From assembly GCF_009729055.1 (NCBI RefSeq), contig NZ_CP045484.1, positions 1,922,001 to 1,986,000 of the forward strand: DNA of 64,000 nucleotides, written 5' to 3'. The DNA is from Sulfurisphaera ohwakuensis (lineage in GTDB: Archaea > Thermoproteota > Thermoprotei_A > Sulfolobales > Sulfolobaceae). Shown in pieces: positions 18,593-26,866 of this stretch. The notes beneath the pieces are model-generated. The model saw nothing but the letters and a program-made list of their open reading frames with translations, did not search any database and was not told the DNA's origin. The first letter of the stretch is position 1, and each line of letters opens with the position of its first letter. Position numbers and translations under genes: made by a program.

Positions 18593-19055
18593 TGAAGTAT
18601 TGCAGAAGTGCGATCAAACATACGTTATTTTTGATACAAGTATAATTTTAGATTATATAAGGCTCTCAAGCAGAAATAAAAATCATAGGTTAGAAATTTT
18701 ATCGTATATAATAAATAACTGTAGGAATAAAGCTACTACTTTGCTAAATTTGGAGGAAATATTAGTAGGTAGTATTGGAAATAAAGAGGAGATAGAGAAT
18801 TTTATCTTCTATTCCTTTAAAATACTTAATATTACAGAAAAAGAGACAGAAGTAGCGGCTGAACTTGAAGCGAAGGTTAGAGAAGAAGGATTAAGATTTA
18901 AGGGCGAAAACTGGAGGATAGACCTTTTTATTGCATCATTTGCATATACGCACTCTTATTACATCCTTACTAAGGATTCGGACTTCAAGAAAATATTAGA
19001 TTGTAAAGAAATGCACATATATGAAAACACGTATTATCTATGTAATAAAGCGTAA
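18582..19055 (+). CDS. PIN-domain ribonuclease (VapC-like)
   Basis: A 157-residue PIN-fold protein. Acidic active-site residues are visible: FDTSIILDYI near residue 18, LLNLEEIL near residue 57, WRIDLFIASFAY near residue 107 and LTKDSDFKKI near residue 128. PIN nucleases cut RNA and are often toxins paired with a small antitoxin gene just upstream. Here the upstream overlapping gene does not look like a usual VapB DNA-binding antitoxin. So this is either an unusual toxin-antitoxin pair or a housekeeping PIN protein. Confidence 0.75.
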   Translation: MHVDEVLQKCDQTYVIFDTSIILDYIRLSSRNKNHRLEILSYIINNCRNKATTLLNLEEILVGSIGNKEEIENFIFYSFKILNITEKETEVAAELEAKVREEGLRFKGENWRIDLFIASFAYTHSYYILTKDSDFKKILDCKEMHIYENTYYLCNKA

Positions 19056-19108
19056 CCACAAAACGCAAGCGTTAATAAAATCTCGTAAAAGTATCTTACT
19101 TAGTTAGT

Positions 19109-19195
19109 TCAATTCCTCATCTTATGCTTCTCATCGTAAATATCTACTATAATTACCTTTCCGCCATCAAGAATTATACTATTACGGGAGAGCAT
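19109..19195 (-). CDS. Possible 28-residue peptide or gene remnant
   Basis: A short frame with ATG at 19193-19195 (MLSRNSIILDGGKVIIVDIY then a charged tail) ends at 19109. The sequence reads like a real beta-hairpin protein piece and not like random codons, but it is too short to assign. It may be a remnant of a longer gene. The rest of the 19056-19520 stretch holds only the inverted-repeat arm described separately. Confidence 0.2.
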   Translation of the reverse strand: MLSRNSIILDGGKVIIVDIYDEKHKMRN

Positions 19196-19293
19196 CCAAT
19201 GTATAATTAATGAGAATATCTTAATAAAGTAAAAGTTATAAAACACGTTTGTTCAGAATTAAACTCACTTAATTACGAGAAGTGAGGTAATAT

Positions 19294-19367
19294 AAAATCA
19301 GTTTATTGAATATAGTAGCAAATAATCTCACAATTTTAGATAATCAAGGCTAAGAGAACTTTTTCTG
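19294..19367 (+). repeat. Arm 1 of a 74-bp imperfect inverted repeat
   Basis: The sequence from AAAATCAGTTTATTG to AGAACTTTTTCTG returns in reverse complement at 20844-20919, with scattered differences and small gaps. The two arms enclose about 1.5 kb that holds a small ORF, a hairpin repeat, repeat R and a PaREP1 gene. It may be the end of an undescribed mobile unit. Confidence 0.6.
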
Positions 19368-19520
19368 GTGTAGAGGTCGATGTATGATATAATCTAGATG
19401 TAATTTAAATATTATCATACTAGTTGAGTCTGTAATACCTGTTTTAGTATGAAAATTTTATTAATAAAGTAAATTACGTTAATTATACATTTAACATTCT
19501 TACGTTACCATAAATTCGCC

Positions 19521-19664
19521 ATGAATATAAAGAAAATTATCGATAGGGGTACTACTAGTTCTGATGAACATGAGTGGATAATGAAGGAGAGGGGTTTTGA
19601 TAGGCATATGGCTTCGGCTTATTTGATAGCTTTAAAGGGATTAGAATTGATTAAAAGTAATTAA
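19521..19664 (+). CDS. Possible 47-residue small protein
   Basis: ATG to TAA, with a helical and charged product (MNIKKIIDRGTTSSDEHEWI, then a helix ending LKGLELIKSN). Its 3' end (TTAGAATTGATTAAAAGTAA) resembles the 3' end of the 104-residue frame at 21568-21882 (LAELEVIKSK). An AT-rich TATA-like sequence ATTATACATTTAA lies about 30 nt upstream. It may be a real small gene or a truncated copy of something larger. No family recognised. Confidence 0.35.
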   Translation: MNIKKIIDRGTTSSDEHEWIMKERGFDRHMASAYLIALKGLELIKSN

Positions 19665-19745
19665 AAGTTACGTAAATATATTACAGACTATAGTATCTTT
19701 ACATAATTTTTAATCATTTCTCAATCTTTATGTTTATATAAAATG

Positions 19746-19787
19746 CCGTGGCTAAATTAAAAGTAAGGATAAATTACGCCACGGGTA
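19746..19787 (+). repeat. Hairpin repeat, copy 1
   Basis: CCGTGGC and GCCACGG pair around a loop containing AATTAAAAGTAAGGATAAAT. The loop and 3' arm recur at 21845-21884 with one mismatch over about 39 bp, there inside the end of an open frame. The reason for the duplication is unknown. Confidence 0.5.
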
Positions 19788-19914
19788 AACACATAGATCT
19801 GATTGGGATATAAGCAGTTTTGAGCTTGATGACGAGAAAACTGGTCAGTATTCTTTTCCCTTAGCATTTACTATGAAAGAAGAAAACAAGATAGGGTCTC
19901 TCACGACTCTTTTG

Positions 19915-20079
19915 TGAATTATAATATTTTCTCCAGATTAGAATAATTCTATGAAGAAATAATTGATTGTATGCCATTATCTCCGTTAAGCCTGTAGTAT
20001 AAAGGCCTGGTCTCTTCAGTTGTCAATGTACAATCAATTTTTTGATTTCAAAATGAGAAAATAAAACGTATTCGCAAAG
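19915..20079 (+). repeat. Repeat R (about 160 bp), copy 1
   Basis: This non-coding stretch is closely matched by 20941-21097 in the same direction. It contains two inner inverted repeats: GAATTAT/ATAATTC near the start, and ATTGATTGTA/TACAATCAAT near the end. It precedes the minus-strand PaREP1 gene. It could be a small non-autonomous element or an old insertion-sequence end. Confidence 0.6.
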
Positions 20080-20204
20080 GAGTCATAGAAGACCCTGAGC
20101 CTCTCATGTTATTAAATTCTATCGATTTAGTAAGTTTAACTAGATTTGATAAAAGTTTAACTATCCACAAAGCACAAGACGGAGAACAATATATAGTAAC
20201 CACA

Positions 20205-20675
20205 TCATTGTAGAACTTTTTCTCCCTCTTCCAGCATCTTTCTAACAGTATTAACCCAAGGCAGAATATCTTGAATGCTCCACTTAGCTTCGTGAAAACC
20301 CCAGACGTGCAAAGTGTATCCCGCACTCCACCCATTCATTACCCACGCTCCCAGATATGAGGAAAGCTTCCCTGCTGCGGAGCCGAGTAAGTACGCATAC
20401 CACCTCCCCTCATTTCTAGCTTTTTGATATTCCGGTAGGTTAAACTTCTCAGCAAGGGCTTTCACCAGCTCTTCTGTAACTTTATAAGCTTTCTCAGAGG
20501 CTTGGACTGGATCACCTTTCTTAATATAATCTTCAGCCTCAGCCATATACTTCTTCGCCATCTCTAACCTAAACTTTACCTCCCCTTCAGGATCGTCTTT
20601 GTATATTAGCTGAATTAAAACCTCTTCAACGTCTATCCCTTTTTCCTCAGCTTTTCTTATTAGCTCTTCCATCAT
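20205..20675 (-). CDS. PaREP1-family protein (copy 1)
   Basis: A 156-residue helical protein of the archaeal PaREP1 family. Conserved landmarks are MMEELIRKAEEKGIDVEEV, KKGDPVQASEKAYKVTEE (about residues 58-75), EGRWYAYLLGSAAGKLSS and GYTLHVWGFHEAKW (about 120-133). PaREP1 proteins are found in multiple copies in crenarchaea and may be HEPN-like. Their function is not established. A TATA-like CTTTAATACTTAAC lies about 26 nt before the ATG, as expected for a leaderless gene. Two paralogues lie at 22561-23031 and 25116-25580. Confidence 0.8.
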   Translation of the reverse strand: MMEELIRKAEEKGIDVEEVLIQLIYKDDPEGEVKFRLEMAKKYMAEAEDYIKKGDPVQASEKAYKVTEELVKALAEKFNLPEYQKARNEGRWYAYLLGSAAGKLSSYLGAWVMNGWSAGYTLHVWGFHEAKWSIQDILPWVNTVRKMLEEGEKVLQ

Positions 20676-20843
20676 CTGATTATTCCACTGTTAAGTATTA
20701 AAGTTTTAAAACGTGAAAGAGACTTTTTGGAGAGAATAAAAATCATTTAAAACGTCCTTGATTAAATAGTGATAATTATCTATTCTGCATCACAGTAGTA
20801 TTCCAGATTACACATATATTATATTACGCACTAAATTCTAATT

Positions 20844-20919
20844 CAGAAAAGTTCTCTCTTAGCCTTGATTATCGAGAATTATGATATTATTTCCAATTGC
20901 AATTTAATAAACTGATTTT
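20844..20919 (-). repeat. Arm 2 of the 74-bp imperfect inverted repeat
   Basis: The reverse-complement partner of 19294-19367. Shared core: TTAGCCTTGATTATC and TAATAAACTGATTTT. It lies immediately before repeat copy R' (20941-21097). Confidence 0.6.
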
Positions 20920-20940
20920 GGGCGATTCAAGTATTTTTGC

Positions 20941-21097
20941 GAATTGTAATATTCTCCAGATTAGAATAATTCTATGAAGAAATAATTGATTGTATGCCAT
21001 TATCTCCATTAAATCAGTGGCATAACTTCTTGGTCTCTCCAATTATCAATGTACAATGAATTATTTAATCTCAAAATATTAAAATGAAATCGCAAAG
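20941..21097 (+). repeat. Repeat R', copy 2
   Basis: Second copy of repeat R (19915-20079), diverged mostly in the middle. It ends next to the IS110 fragment at 21101, so R may be linked to the IS110 element, or may have been carried along by a rearrangement. Confidence 0.6.
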
Positions 21098-21100
21098 AAC

Positions 21101-21443
21101 CTATATAGGGTTGTATTCATACTCCTTGGCCTTGTCAACCATGTTTTCTAATTTTTCAGCGTCATAAAAATCTGTTTTCTTTCCTCTAAACTCCTTTTCT
21201 CTTGATAATACGTTTGGGCTTACTTGTAGTACTTTTACACCCTTCTCCTTGAAGTATTGGCTTGGTCTTATTGCGTATACTCCCGTAGGTTCAAGGACTA
21301 TTATACAGGGTTTCATCTTGAGGATTTCTTCGTAACCCTTCAAGTTGTTCTTGTATTTTCTTTCCCTCCCCCTACTTGTAATTAGATAATCTTTTGATAC
21401 GTCTATTCCAATTACCCCTACCTCTTTGTCACACCTCCCACGG
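21101..21443 (-). pseudogene. IS110-family transposase, N-terminal fragment
   Basis: The minus-strand frame encodes GVIGIDVSKDYLITSRG, IIVLEPTGVYAIRPSQYF and EFRGKKTDFYDAEKLEN. These match the Asp, Glu and Asp of the DEDD (RuvC-like) catalytic set of IS110 transposases. It stops after about 105 codons, where family members have 300 or more, and lacks the C-terminal domain and an obvious start. The region up to about 21550 may be the old left end, where active IS110 elements encode their bridge RNA. It is a remnant. Confidence 0.7.
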
Positions 21444-21567
21444 GGGATTCTCGTAAATCAAGTGAACGAATAAAACCAAGTATTACGAGAGTAAAATAAA
21501 TAAACAAGTAAGGAGAAAAACAACATAAGCCCAGTCACACCAAGGGGATAAAACCCCCTCATATAGG

Positions 21568-21882
21568 TTGGGGAAGAGTAAGCAAGTAGTGGAGAAGGTT
21601 ATCAAGGTTTTTAATCCCTACCTGATGACGGGCTCTGCTCACGAGGGTAGGGGTATTAAAGTAATCAAAGTTACTGCTAGGTATTTAGATGGTGGGGAAA
21701 TATTGTTAGAAAGGGATTCCATTGCTCCCCTTAACTTGATGAAAAAGGTGGATGGGAGGGTATTGGTGTTTCCCTCGACTAGTCCCAATGAGTTAAGGGT
21801 GACTGTGTATGATCCCTTAAGAGGGGTGCCCTTGGCGGAATTAGAAGTAATTAAAAGTAAGGATAAGTTACGCCACGGGTAA
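21568..21882 (+). CDS. Uncharacterised 104-residue protein or gene remnant
   Basis: The frame opens at a TTG (21568), but an open frame without stops extends some way upstream, so the true N-terminus may be lost. The product is beta-rich (VIKVTARYLDGGEILLERDS, VLVFPSTSPNELRVTVYDPL). The 3' end contains the hairpin repeat described at 21829-21885. I do not recognise a family. It may be the tail of a larger gene brought here by an insertion sequence. Confidence 0.35.
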   Translation: MGKSKQVVEKVIKVFNPYLMTGSAHEGRGIKVIKVTARYLDGGEILLERDSIAPLNLMKKVDGRVLVFPSTSPNELRVTVYDPLRGVPLAELEVIKSKDKLRHG

Positions 21883-21885
21883 ACA
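21829..21885 (+). repeat. Hairpin repeat, copy 2
   Basis: CCCTTGGCG pairs with CGCCACGGG with a single mismatch. The loop contains ATTAAAAGTAAGGATAA, as in copy 1 (19746-19787). The 5' arm differs between the copies while pairing is kept, which hints that the structure matters. Confidence 0.5.
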
Positions 21886-21929
21886 CTATAATATTCCTCC
21901 ACTATTACTGCAATATCATACTTTTCCTC

Positions 21930-22376
21930 TTATGATGAAATGACGTATCTAAAATTATTATTCCACTCTTTAATAAGGCTGAATATTTCCTCCTTCTTTT
22001 CGCCCCTTTCGCAAGGGTTCTTTACTTCTACTATTTTCTCCTCTCTGATTACTACCGAATCCATTATACGGTCGACAGATAGCCCCGCTATTGTTCCTAT
22101 AACAGTCTTCGCTACAAAGTCCGTCTTTTCATTTTCAGAAAACCTAATATCCGAGGAGTGAAGGGTAATATTAACGACTATAAGCGTTATGAGCTTACCT
22201 ATAGGGACTTCCTCAACAACCTTACTTATTGAGTACTCACTTACGAGGTCGCCGAACTTATTGCAGATAGCATCAAGAAGTGCTTTATTAAGTTCCTCAT
22301 ATATCTTTGGCTCATCACCGCTAATTGTAACGTTATACTTTGAGCCCGCTATTCTGTAACTAATTATTAGCTTCAT
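21930..22376 (-). CDS. Uncharacterised protein related to the PIN partner at 18209
   Basis: A 148-residue protein with ATG at 22374-22376. The N-terminus is beta-rich (MKLIISYRIAGSKYNVTISG). The middle carries AKTVIGTIAGLSVDRIMDSV and the end has VEVKNPCERGEKKEE. It resembles the 18209-18592 product in order of parts: strands, helix with TIxG, DxxxDxxV, then a lysine and NPC or YPC motif. Here no PIN gene is attached. Function unknown. Confidence 0.6.
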   Translation of the reverse strand: MKLIISYRIAGSKYNVTISGDEPKIYEELNKALLDAICNKFGDLVSEYSISKVVEEVPIGKLITLIVVNITLHSSDIRFSENEKTDFVAKTVIGTIAGLSVDRIMDSVVIREEKIVEVKNPCERGEKKEEIFSLIKEWNNNFRYVISS

Positions 22377-22560
22377 ATGATTAATATTTTAGATAATAAA
22401 AAATTATACGTTTCGGTAAAGGGTTAAGGAGTTATCTAGCTGTAAAGGAGGACTGCTGAGCTATAAATTCAATCTAGACATTCATAATTAAATTACGTCG
22501 TTAACGCTATTAAAAGTGAGTTACGTAGATAATAATATTAGGAAGGATTCAAAATATATC

Positions 22561-23031
22561 ATGATGGAGGAGCTAATAAAGAAGGCTGAGGAGAAAGGGA
22601 TAAACGTTGAGGATTTAATAATTTCAGCTTTATCTAGAGAAGACCCTCAAGAAGGAATAAAACTTAGATTGACTTTAGCTGAAAAGTACATGAAAGAGGC
22701 TGAAGAATACCTAACTAAAGGTGACGTAGTTCAATCTTCAGAAAAAGCTTATAAGGTAGCTGAGGAGATAGTCAAGGCCTTTGTTGAGAAGTTTAATTTA
22801 GCTGAATATCAGCAGGCAGTAAAGGAAGATAGATGGCATACTTACACTTTAGCAAATGCTGCAGCAAAACTTTCCTCAAGATTAGGTGATTGGATTAAAA
22901 CTGGGTGGAATTCAGCTTATACACTTCACGTATGGGGATTTCATGAAGCTAAGTTAGATATGGATAGTGTAAAAAACTTATTACAAGACATTAAAAGAAT
23001 GCTAGAAGAAAGTAAAAAGATATTATCTTAG
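22561..23031 (+). CDS. PaREP1-family protein (copy 2)
   Basis: About 156 residues, starting MMEELIKKAEEKGINVEDL. The frame opens 15 codons earlier at a GTG (22516), but the paralogue alignment puts the start at the ATG at 22561. Family landmarks are TKGDVVQSSEKAYKVAEEIV, EDRWHTYTLANAAAKLSS and AYTLHVWGFHEAKLDM. It is closely similar to the copies at 20205 and 25116. The gene stands alone between a minus-strand hypothetical gene and the IS1 remnant. Confidence 0.8.
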   Translation: MMEELIKKAEEKGINVEDLIISALSREDPQEGIKLRLTLAEKYMKEAEEYLTKGDVVQSSEKAYKVAEEIVKAFVEKFNLAEYQQAVKEDRWHTYTLANAAAKLSSRLGDWIKTGWNSAYTLHVWGFHEAKLDMDSVKNLLQDIKRMLEESKKILS

Positions 23032-23149
23032 TTAATAATATATTTTTACGATTAATACGAAAGACTCTAAATAATTTATATAGTTGAATAAATTTATATT
23101 ATAATAGTTGTGAAGATTAATAAATCTTTTAAATAGCAGTTGTGCTACT

Positions 23150-23940
23150 TTAACGCAGCTTAAAGATTTTCATCAAACCTAGTGCCCCCTAAACGAATTT
23201 CAACGAACCGGAGAAACTCCTCCACGCTCTTCAAGTTAGGGGGTGTTCTCAAACAGTCATCTTATTCGATAACTTATTGCAAAATTATATCAGATTTTCT
23301 CTAATATTCAATACTCCCCTCAAGTAAGCCTCGTTCAAGGGAGTCTTCTCCCTTGAAAAACACATGGGGATACATGACATTAAGTAAGGCAAGACTATAA
23401 TCAACCATTCTCTCACTCCTATTAACAGCCCTAGTGTCCCTAGCTAACCTAGCCAAATGAGCCCTACAGTAAGAGTTATAACTTTCAACCATGTAAGTGT
23501 ATTTCTTACTTGCAACGTGATTATCAAGAACTTGATAAACAGAGTAATCATCAGTATAATTAACTCTTAGGCAGAGAATTCAATAGAAAGCTGAAAGTCT
23601 TATAATCCCTATTACCCGTAGTGAAGAAGGGAGCACCATCAGCTAAAGCATTCCAAATCCACACCCTCTTGGGACCATGCCTAAGATAAGTCCGACTCTC
23701 GTCAATTACCGTGACTTTTGCGGTAAAGCTCTTTAGTTGTTCTTGTAGGACTAATAGATTAACATATGCCTCTATTCCCTTTCTCTTTATCAGACTGTGG
23801 TTAAAGGCTTTCCTTCAACCTTTGCTATTCCCCTTATGCTCGCCCTATTCAAGTACTCCTTCAAGATCTTCTCCTTTTGTTCTCTACTCATCTTGTGATT
23901 AGATGTTTGGTAGAATGTTCTTTCACACGTTTTGCACTTG
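23150..23940 (-). pseudogene. IS1-family transposase remnant, split by IS5 copy A
   Basis: Reading the minus strand, the N-terminal zinc-ribbon part (VKCKTCERTFYQTSNHKMSR, then EQKEKILKEYLNRASIRGIA) is followed by LLVLQEQLKSFTAKVTVIDE and YLRHGPKRVWIWNALADG. It ends with SYNSYCRAHLARLARDTRAV and ERMVDYSLALLNVMYPHVFF. This is the IS1 family order. Frames shift at least twice (near 23580 and 23800). The N-terminus is cut at VKC by the IS5-family copy starting at 23936. Near 23185-23243 an 8-bp hairpin (CCCCCTAA/TTAGGGGG) marks the far end. Confidence 0.65.
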
Positions 23941-25066
23941 ACGTTGTCTAACTTGAGCAAAATTGAAAAATTATCCTGACTATAATATTTCTTTCTATAA
24001 AATTATTCATAATATTTAACTAGAAAAGATTATATAATATGTATTAATAAATATAATACAAATAATTGTACAGTTTTGCAATAAAATTCGTTATACTCAC
24101 AACTAAAACTAGTAAGCAAGCCTTGTTAATTAACTAGTACCCTTGTCCTAATCCTCGTTAAGAGTACTTCAAGATTACGATAGAGGTTAAGGAAGAAGAC
24201 CTCTATCACAACACCCCTCAAAGTCGTTACAGAAGCCTTACCTTCCCTAATCTTAACCCCTCAACCTGAAGCCTAGCAGAACTAACACCAGGCCCTATCA
24301 GCCATTAACTTAACGCCATCAAAGGAAAAGGCCAAATCACTCAAATTAGCCAACCTTAAAACCCCTAACAAAATTAGTCCTCCTTTCAACAAACCTTAAA
24401 GCCAAAGTAGGACTTACCATGCTTCCTACCCCAACCACCCTTATACTTCCTAAATCTTGTAAAATACTTGAGCTTAGAAACAGTATAACCCATGAGGAGA
24501 AAATCGTCGTCAATCTCATCAAGATCAAGTGAGATCTTCTCTAGACCAGTTTGAAAACTCCTCTTCCCCTCACGGAAGAATCGATTATGTGGTAGTCCTC
24601 GAATTTGTCGTTTTTTCTCTCCCTACCTCAAGTTCTTTCTCTATACTCTTTGATCACCTTGTCTAAGGCCTTGTTTATCCATTAGGGTTGTCCACATTGT
24701 TTCTCCCTCATCGACAACTGTTTCTTGTAATCTCTTATAGAAGAAGAATATTGTACCCTTTGGTGGGACTTTCCCACCCAAGAATTTCATGAACATTTTA
24801 CTATCCCTAATTTCTCCCTCTAAGTTATTCCAAGAGATATCGTAGACGAAATTGATTAAGAGTGTTTTGAGGAGTAATATAACGTCCCACTTGGGTTTCT
24901 TGGAGTAATTCAAGTTTACTCCTAAACGTTTCCCATGGAAATACTTTATCAACCTTGAGCAAAAGGTCTTTCTCAGTTGAAAGTGACTTCATAATATTAT
25001 CTCATCTCAATTCTTATTAATATTACTCATCAATTTCCATTTTTATCATCTTAGACAACATCACGT
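23936..25066 (-). mobile_element. IS5-family element, copy A (1131 bp, frame-broken)
   Basis: This copy differs at only a handful of positions from copy B at 46794-47924. The ends are near-perfect 13-bp inverted repeats (ACTTGACGTTGTC at the left, GACAACATCACGT at the right). On the minus strand the transposase starts MKSLSTEKDLLLKVDKVFPW (near 24992) and shifts frame. It continues as KPKWDVILLLKTLLINFVYD (24641-24952) and then, after another shift, DDDFLLMGYTVSKLKYF. The pattern fits IS5 (DUF772-type N-terminus). It cannot make a full transposase. The right end lies about 50 bp before the PaREP1 copy 3 start. Confidence 0.75.
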
Positions 25067-25115
25067 GTTTAAGTATCATCAAAAGTTTTTAATCTTTAGT
25101 TCTCAATGTAAATTC

Positions 25116-25580
25116 GTGGAGGAATTAATAAAGAAAGCTGAGGAAAAAGGAATAGACGTTGAAGACCTAATAATTTCAGCGTTATCCAAAAAAGATCCTT
25201 CTGAGGGCATAAAAATAAGGATGGAGCTGGCTAAGAAGTACATTAACGAAGTGGAGGAGTATTTAAAGAAGGGTGATGCTGTTCAAGCTTCCGAGAAGGC
25301 TTACAAAGCTGCAGAAGAGGTAATAAAGGCGTTAGCTGAGAAATATAACATTCAAGAACACCAACAAGCATTAAAAGAGGGTAGATGGTATACTTACCTA
25401 CTTAGTAAAGCTGCTAACACACTTTCCTCAATGTTAGGAGATAAAATAATCAAAGGTTGGAGTAGTGCTTATTTATTACACGTTTGGGGATTTCATGAGG
25501 CAAAACTTGGAACCAAAGATATAGTGTCTTACATAAATGCAGTGAAAGAGATGATAGAAGAAGCGAGTAAATATTTATGA
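25116..25580 (+). CDS. PaREP1-family protein (copy 3)
   Basis: About 155 residues. The frame opens at 25065, but homology with copies 1 and 2 places the start at the GTG at 25116 (VEELIKKAEEKGIDVEDLII). Family landmarks are KKGDAVQASEKAYKAAEEVI, EGRWYTYLLSKAANTLSS and AYLLHVWGFHEAKLGT. The IS5 copy A ends about 50 bp upstream, so the promoter is either new, supplied by the element, or destroyed. Confidence 0.78.
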   Translation: MEELIKKAEEKGIDVEDLIISALSKKDPSEGIKIRMELAKKYINEVEEYLKKGDAVQASEKAYKAAEEVIKALAEKYNIQEHQQALKEGRWYTYLLSKAANTLSSMLGDKIIKGWSSAYLLHVWGFHEAKLGTKDIVSYINAVKEMIEEASKYL

Positions 25581-25793
25581 TCACCTTCATGACTTGAATT
25601 TTTAATTGCTCCCTTTTTATCTGCGGCACTTTTTGTTAACCTTTTGTCCTCCACTTTCACTCTCATTTTATCTTCAATCACGATCGAGTGTATGGACTTA
25701 GCCCTTGTAGGTGAATCATGGAACTTCAACGACACAAGAGCCATATTTACGTAATTTATCTCACGCAAATCGATGTGTGAGATTATCCTTCAT
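25581..25793. other. Spacer between PaREP1 copy 3 and the 1.03-kb element
   Basis: No convincing gene here. A minus-strand frame (25529-25768) mostly overlaps the PaREP1 end or reads as basic, low-complexity sequence, and I treat it as chance. Confidence 0.4.
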
Positions 25794-26827
25794 GAGTCTG
25801 GGACAAAAACTTTACATACCCTCCATTTTGTATATAATAGCATATGAATAAGAAGTTACCAAAGGGACTTTGATAATTTCAAGGCATCAATAGAAGATTT
25901 AATCAAAAGGAGAGCAAGCTTGACAAGGAGCTGGGATGAGTGAGGAGGAAAGGTTGGCAACGTTGAGGAGATTTGGTCAAGAGTTGAAGGAATGGAAAGG
26001 GCTGCAAAATTCGTGAAAGTTAGGGAAGGACCTGGGAGGAAGAGTAAAATAACACCACAAGAAAAAGCATACTAATAATCAAGGAATACTTGTTAACAAA
26101 TAGGAGACAGCAGAACTAGCATCACTACTCAACTTAACAAGTGTGGAAATAAGTTACAAGACCGTGGAAAGACTATACTCAGACGTCTTCGTTGTACTCT
26201 ACAACCTACTATCACAAATTGTTGAGGGATTATCAGCAGCAATGGACGGTACGGGTTATTCGGTAGTGATTACAAGGCATTATAGGAGTGAGAGGGAGGG
26301 GTCTGGAGATGGGGTGAAGGAGGGGAAAGGTTTCGTATACTCCTTCTTCATCTTTGACTTAGCTAGTAACCTAATTGTTGCCTACGGTTAAGGGGTGAGA
26401 GGGAGGCTTATGAGATGGCCCTCAAGGTTCTGAAAGATTTGGGCGTACACGTTGAGTCCTTGAGGGCTGACAAGTATTATGGTAAGTCAACACTGAAGGA
26501 ATTCCCAAACTCGACGATATACTTGATACCAAAATTAAACGCGTTAATCAAGGGAGGGAAGAGGTGGAGAGAAATGATACTTAGGTTCATGAGGAATCCA
26601 CTAGAGTACTTGGAGGAGTATTTTAAGCGTGAGAAGGCTGAATCATTGATCTCTTGGATTAAGAGGAAAACAGGTTGGGTTATAAACAAGGTTAGGGAAG
26701 AGAGGATACATTTAACAGTACTTGCAAGGGTTATAATCCATGATCTGTATTGGTCTAAAGCGTTAGATTAAAAATTTCAAAATACTATATATACTCGGGG
26801 ATAATAAAACTAATTTGTCCCAGACTC
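25794..26827 (+). mobile_element. Insertion sequence with perfect 14-bp terminal inverted repeats
   Basis: GAGTCTGGGACAAA at 25794-25807 and its exact reverse complement TTTGTCCCAGACTC at 26814-26827 bound a 1034-bp unit. Just inside the left end a TATA-like GTATATAATAG (25830-25840) is followed by an ATG at 25844, so the transposase was probably leaderless. Target-site duplication is not clear. Confidence 0.8.
25844..26771 (+). pseudogene. Transposase of the 1.03-kb element, multiply frameshifted
   Basis: Several frames together encode one DDE-type transposase. The piece 26143-26391 has SAAMDGTGYSVVITRHYRS, which is the first Asp region. The piece 26415-26771 has HVESLRADKYYGKSTLKEF, which is the second, then AESLISWIKRKTGWVINKV with the Glu near the end. 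Frame breaks occur near 25890-26140 and at a TAA in 26389-26391. It is inactive. I think it belongs to an ISNCY/IS5-like archaeal group, but the exact family is uncertain. Confidence 0.65.
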
Positions 26828-26866
26828 TCAGTTTCCTAAACCTTTATTTGGTATTAAAAGGAATTA

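Noticed and set aside
20048-20335. Minus-strand frame of 95 codons
   Set aside because: It overlaps the PaREP1 gene in another frame and reads as Cys- and Leu-rich sequence without a recognisable pattern.
24346-24528. Short frame in IS5 copy A (and its twin at 47204-47386)
   Set aside because: It is in the wrong frame for the transposase, which here reads DDDFLLMGYTVSKLKYF.
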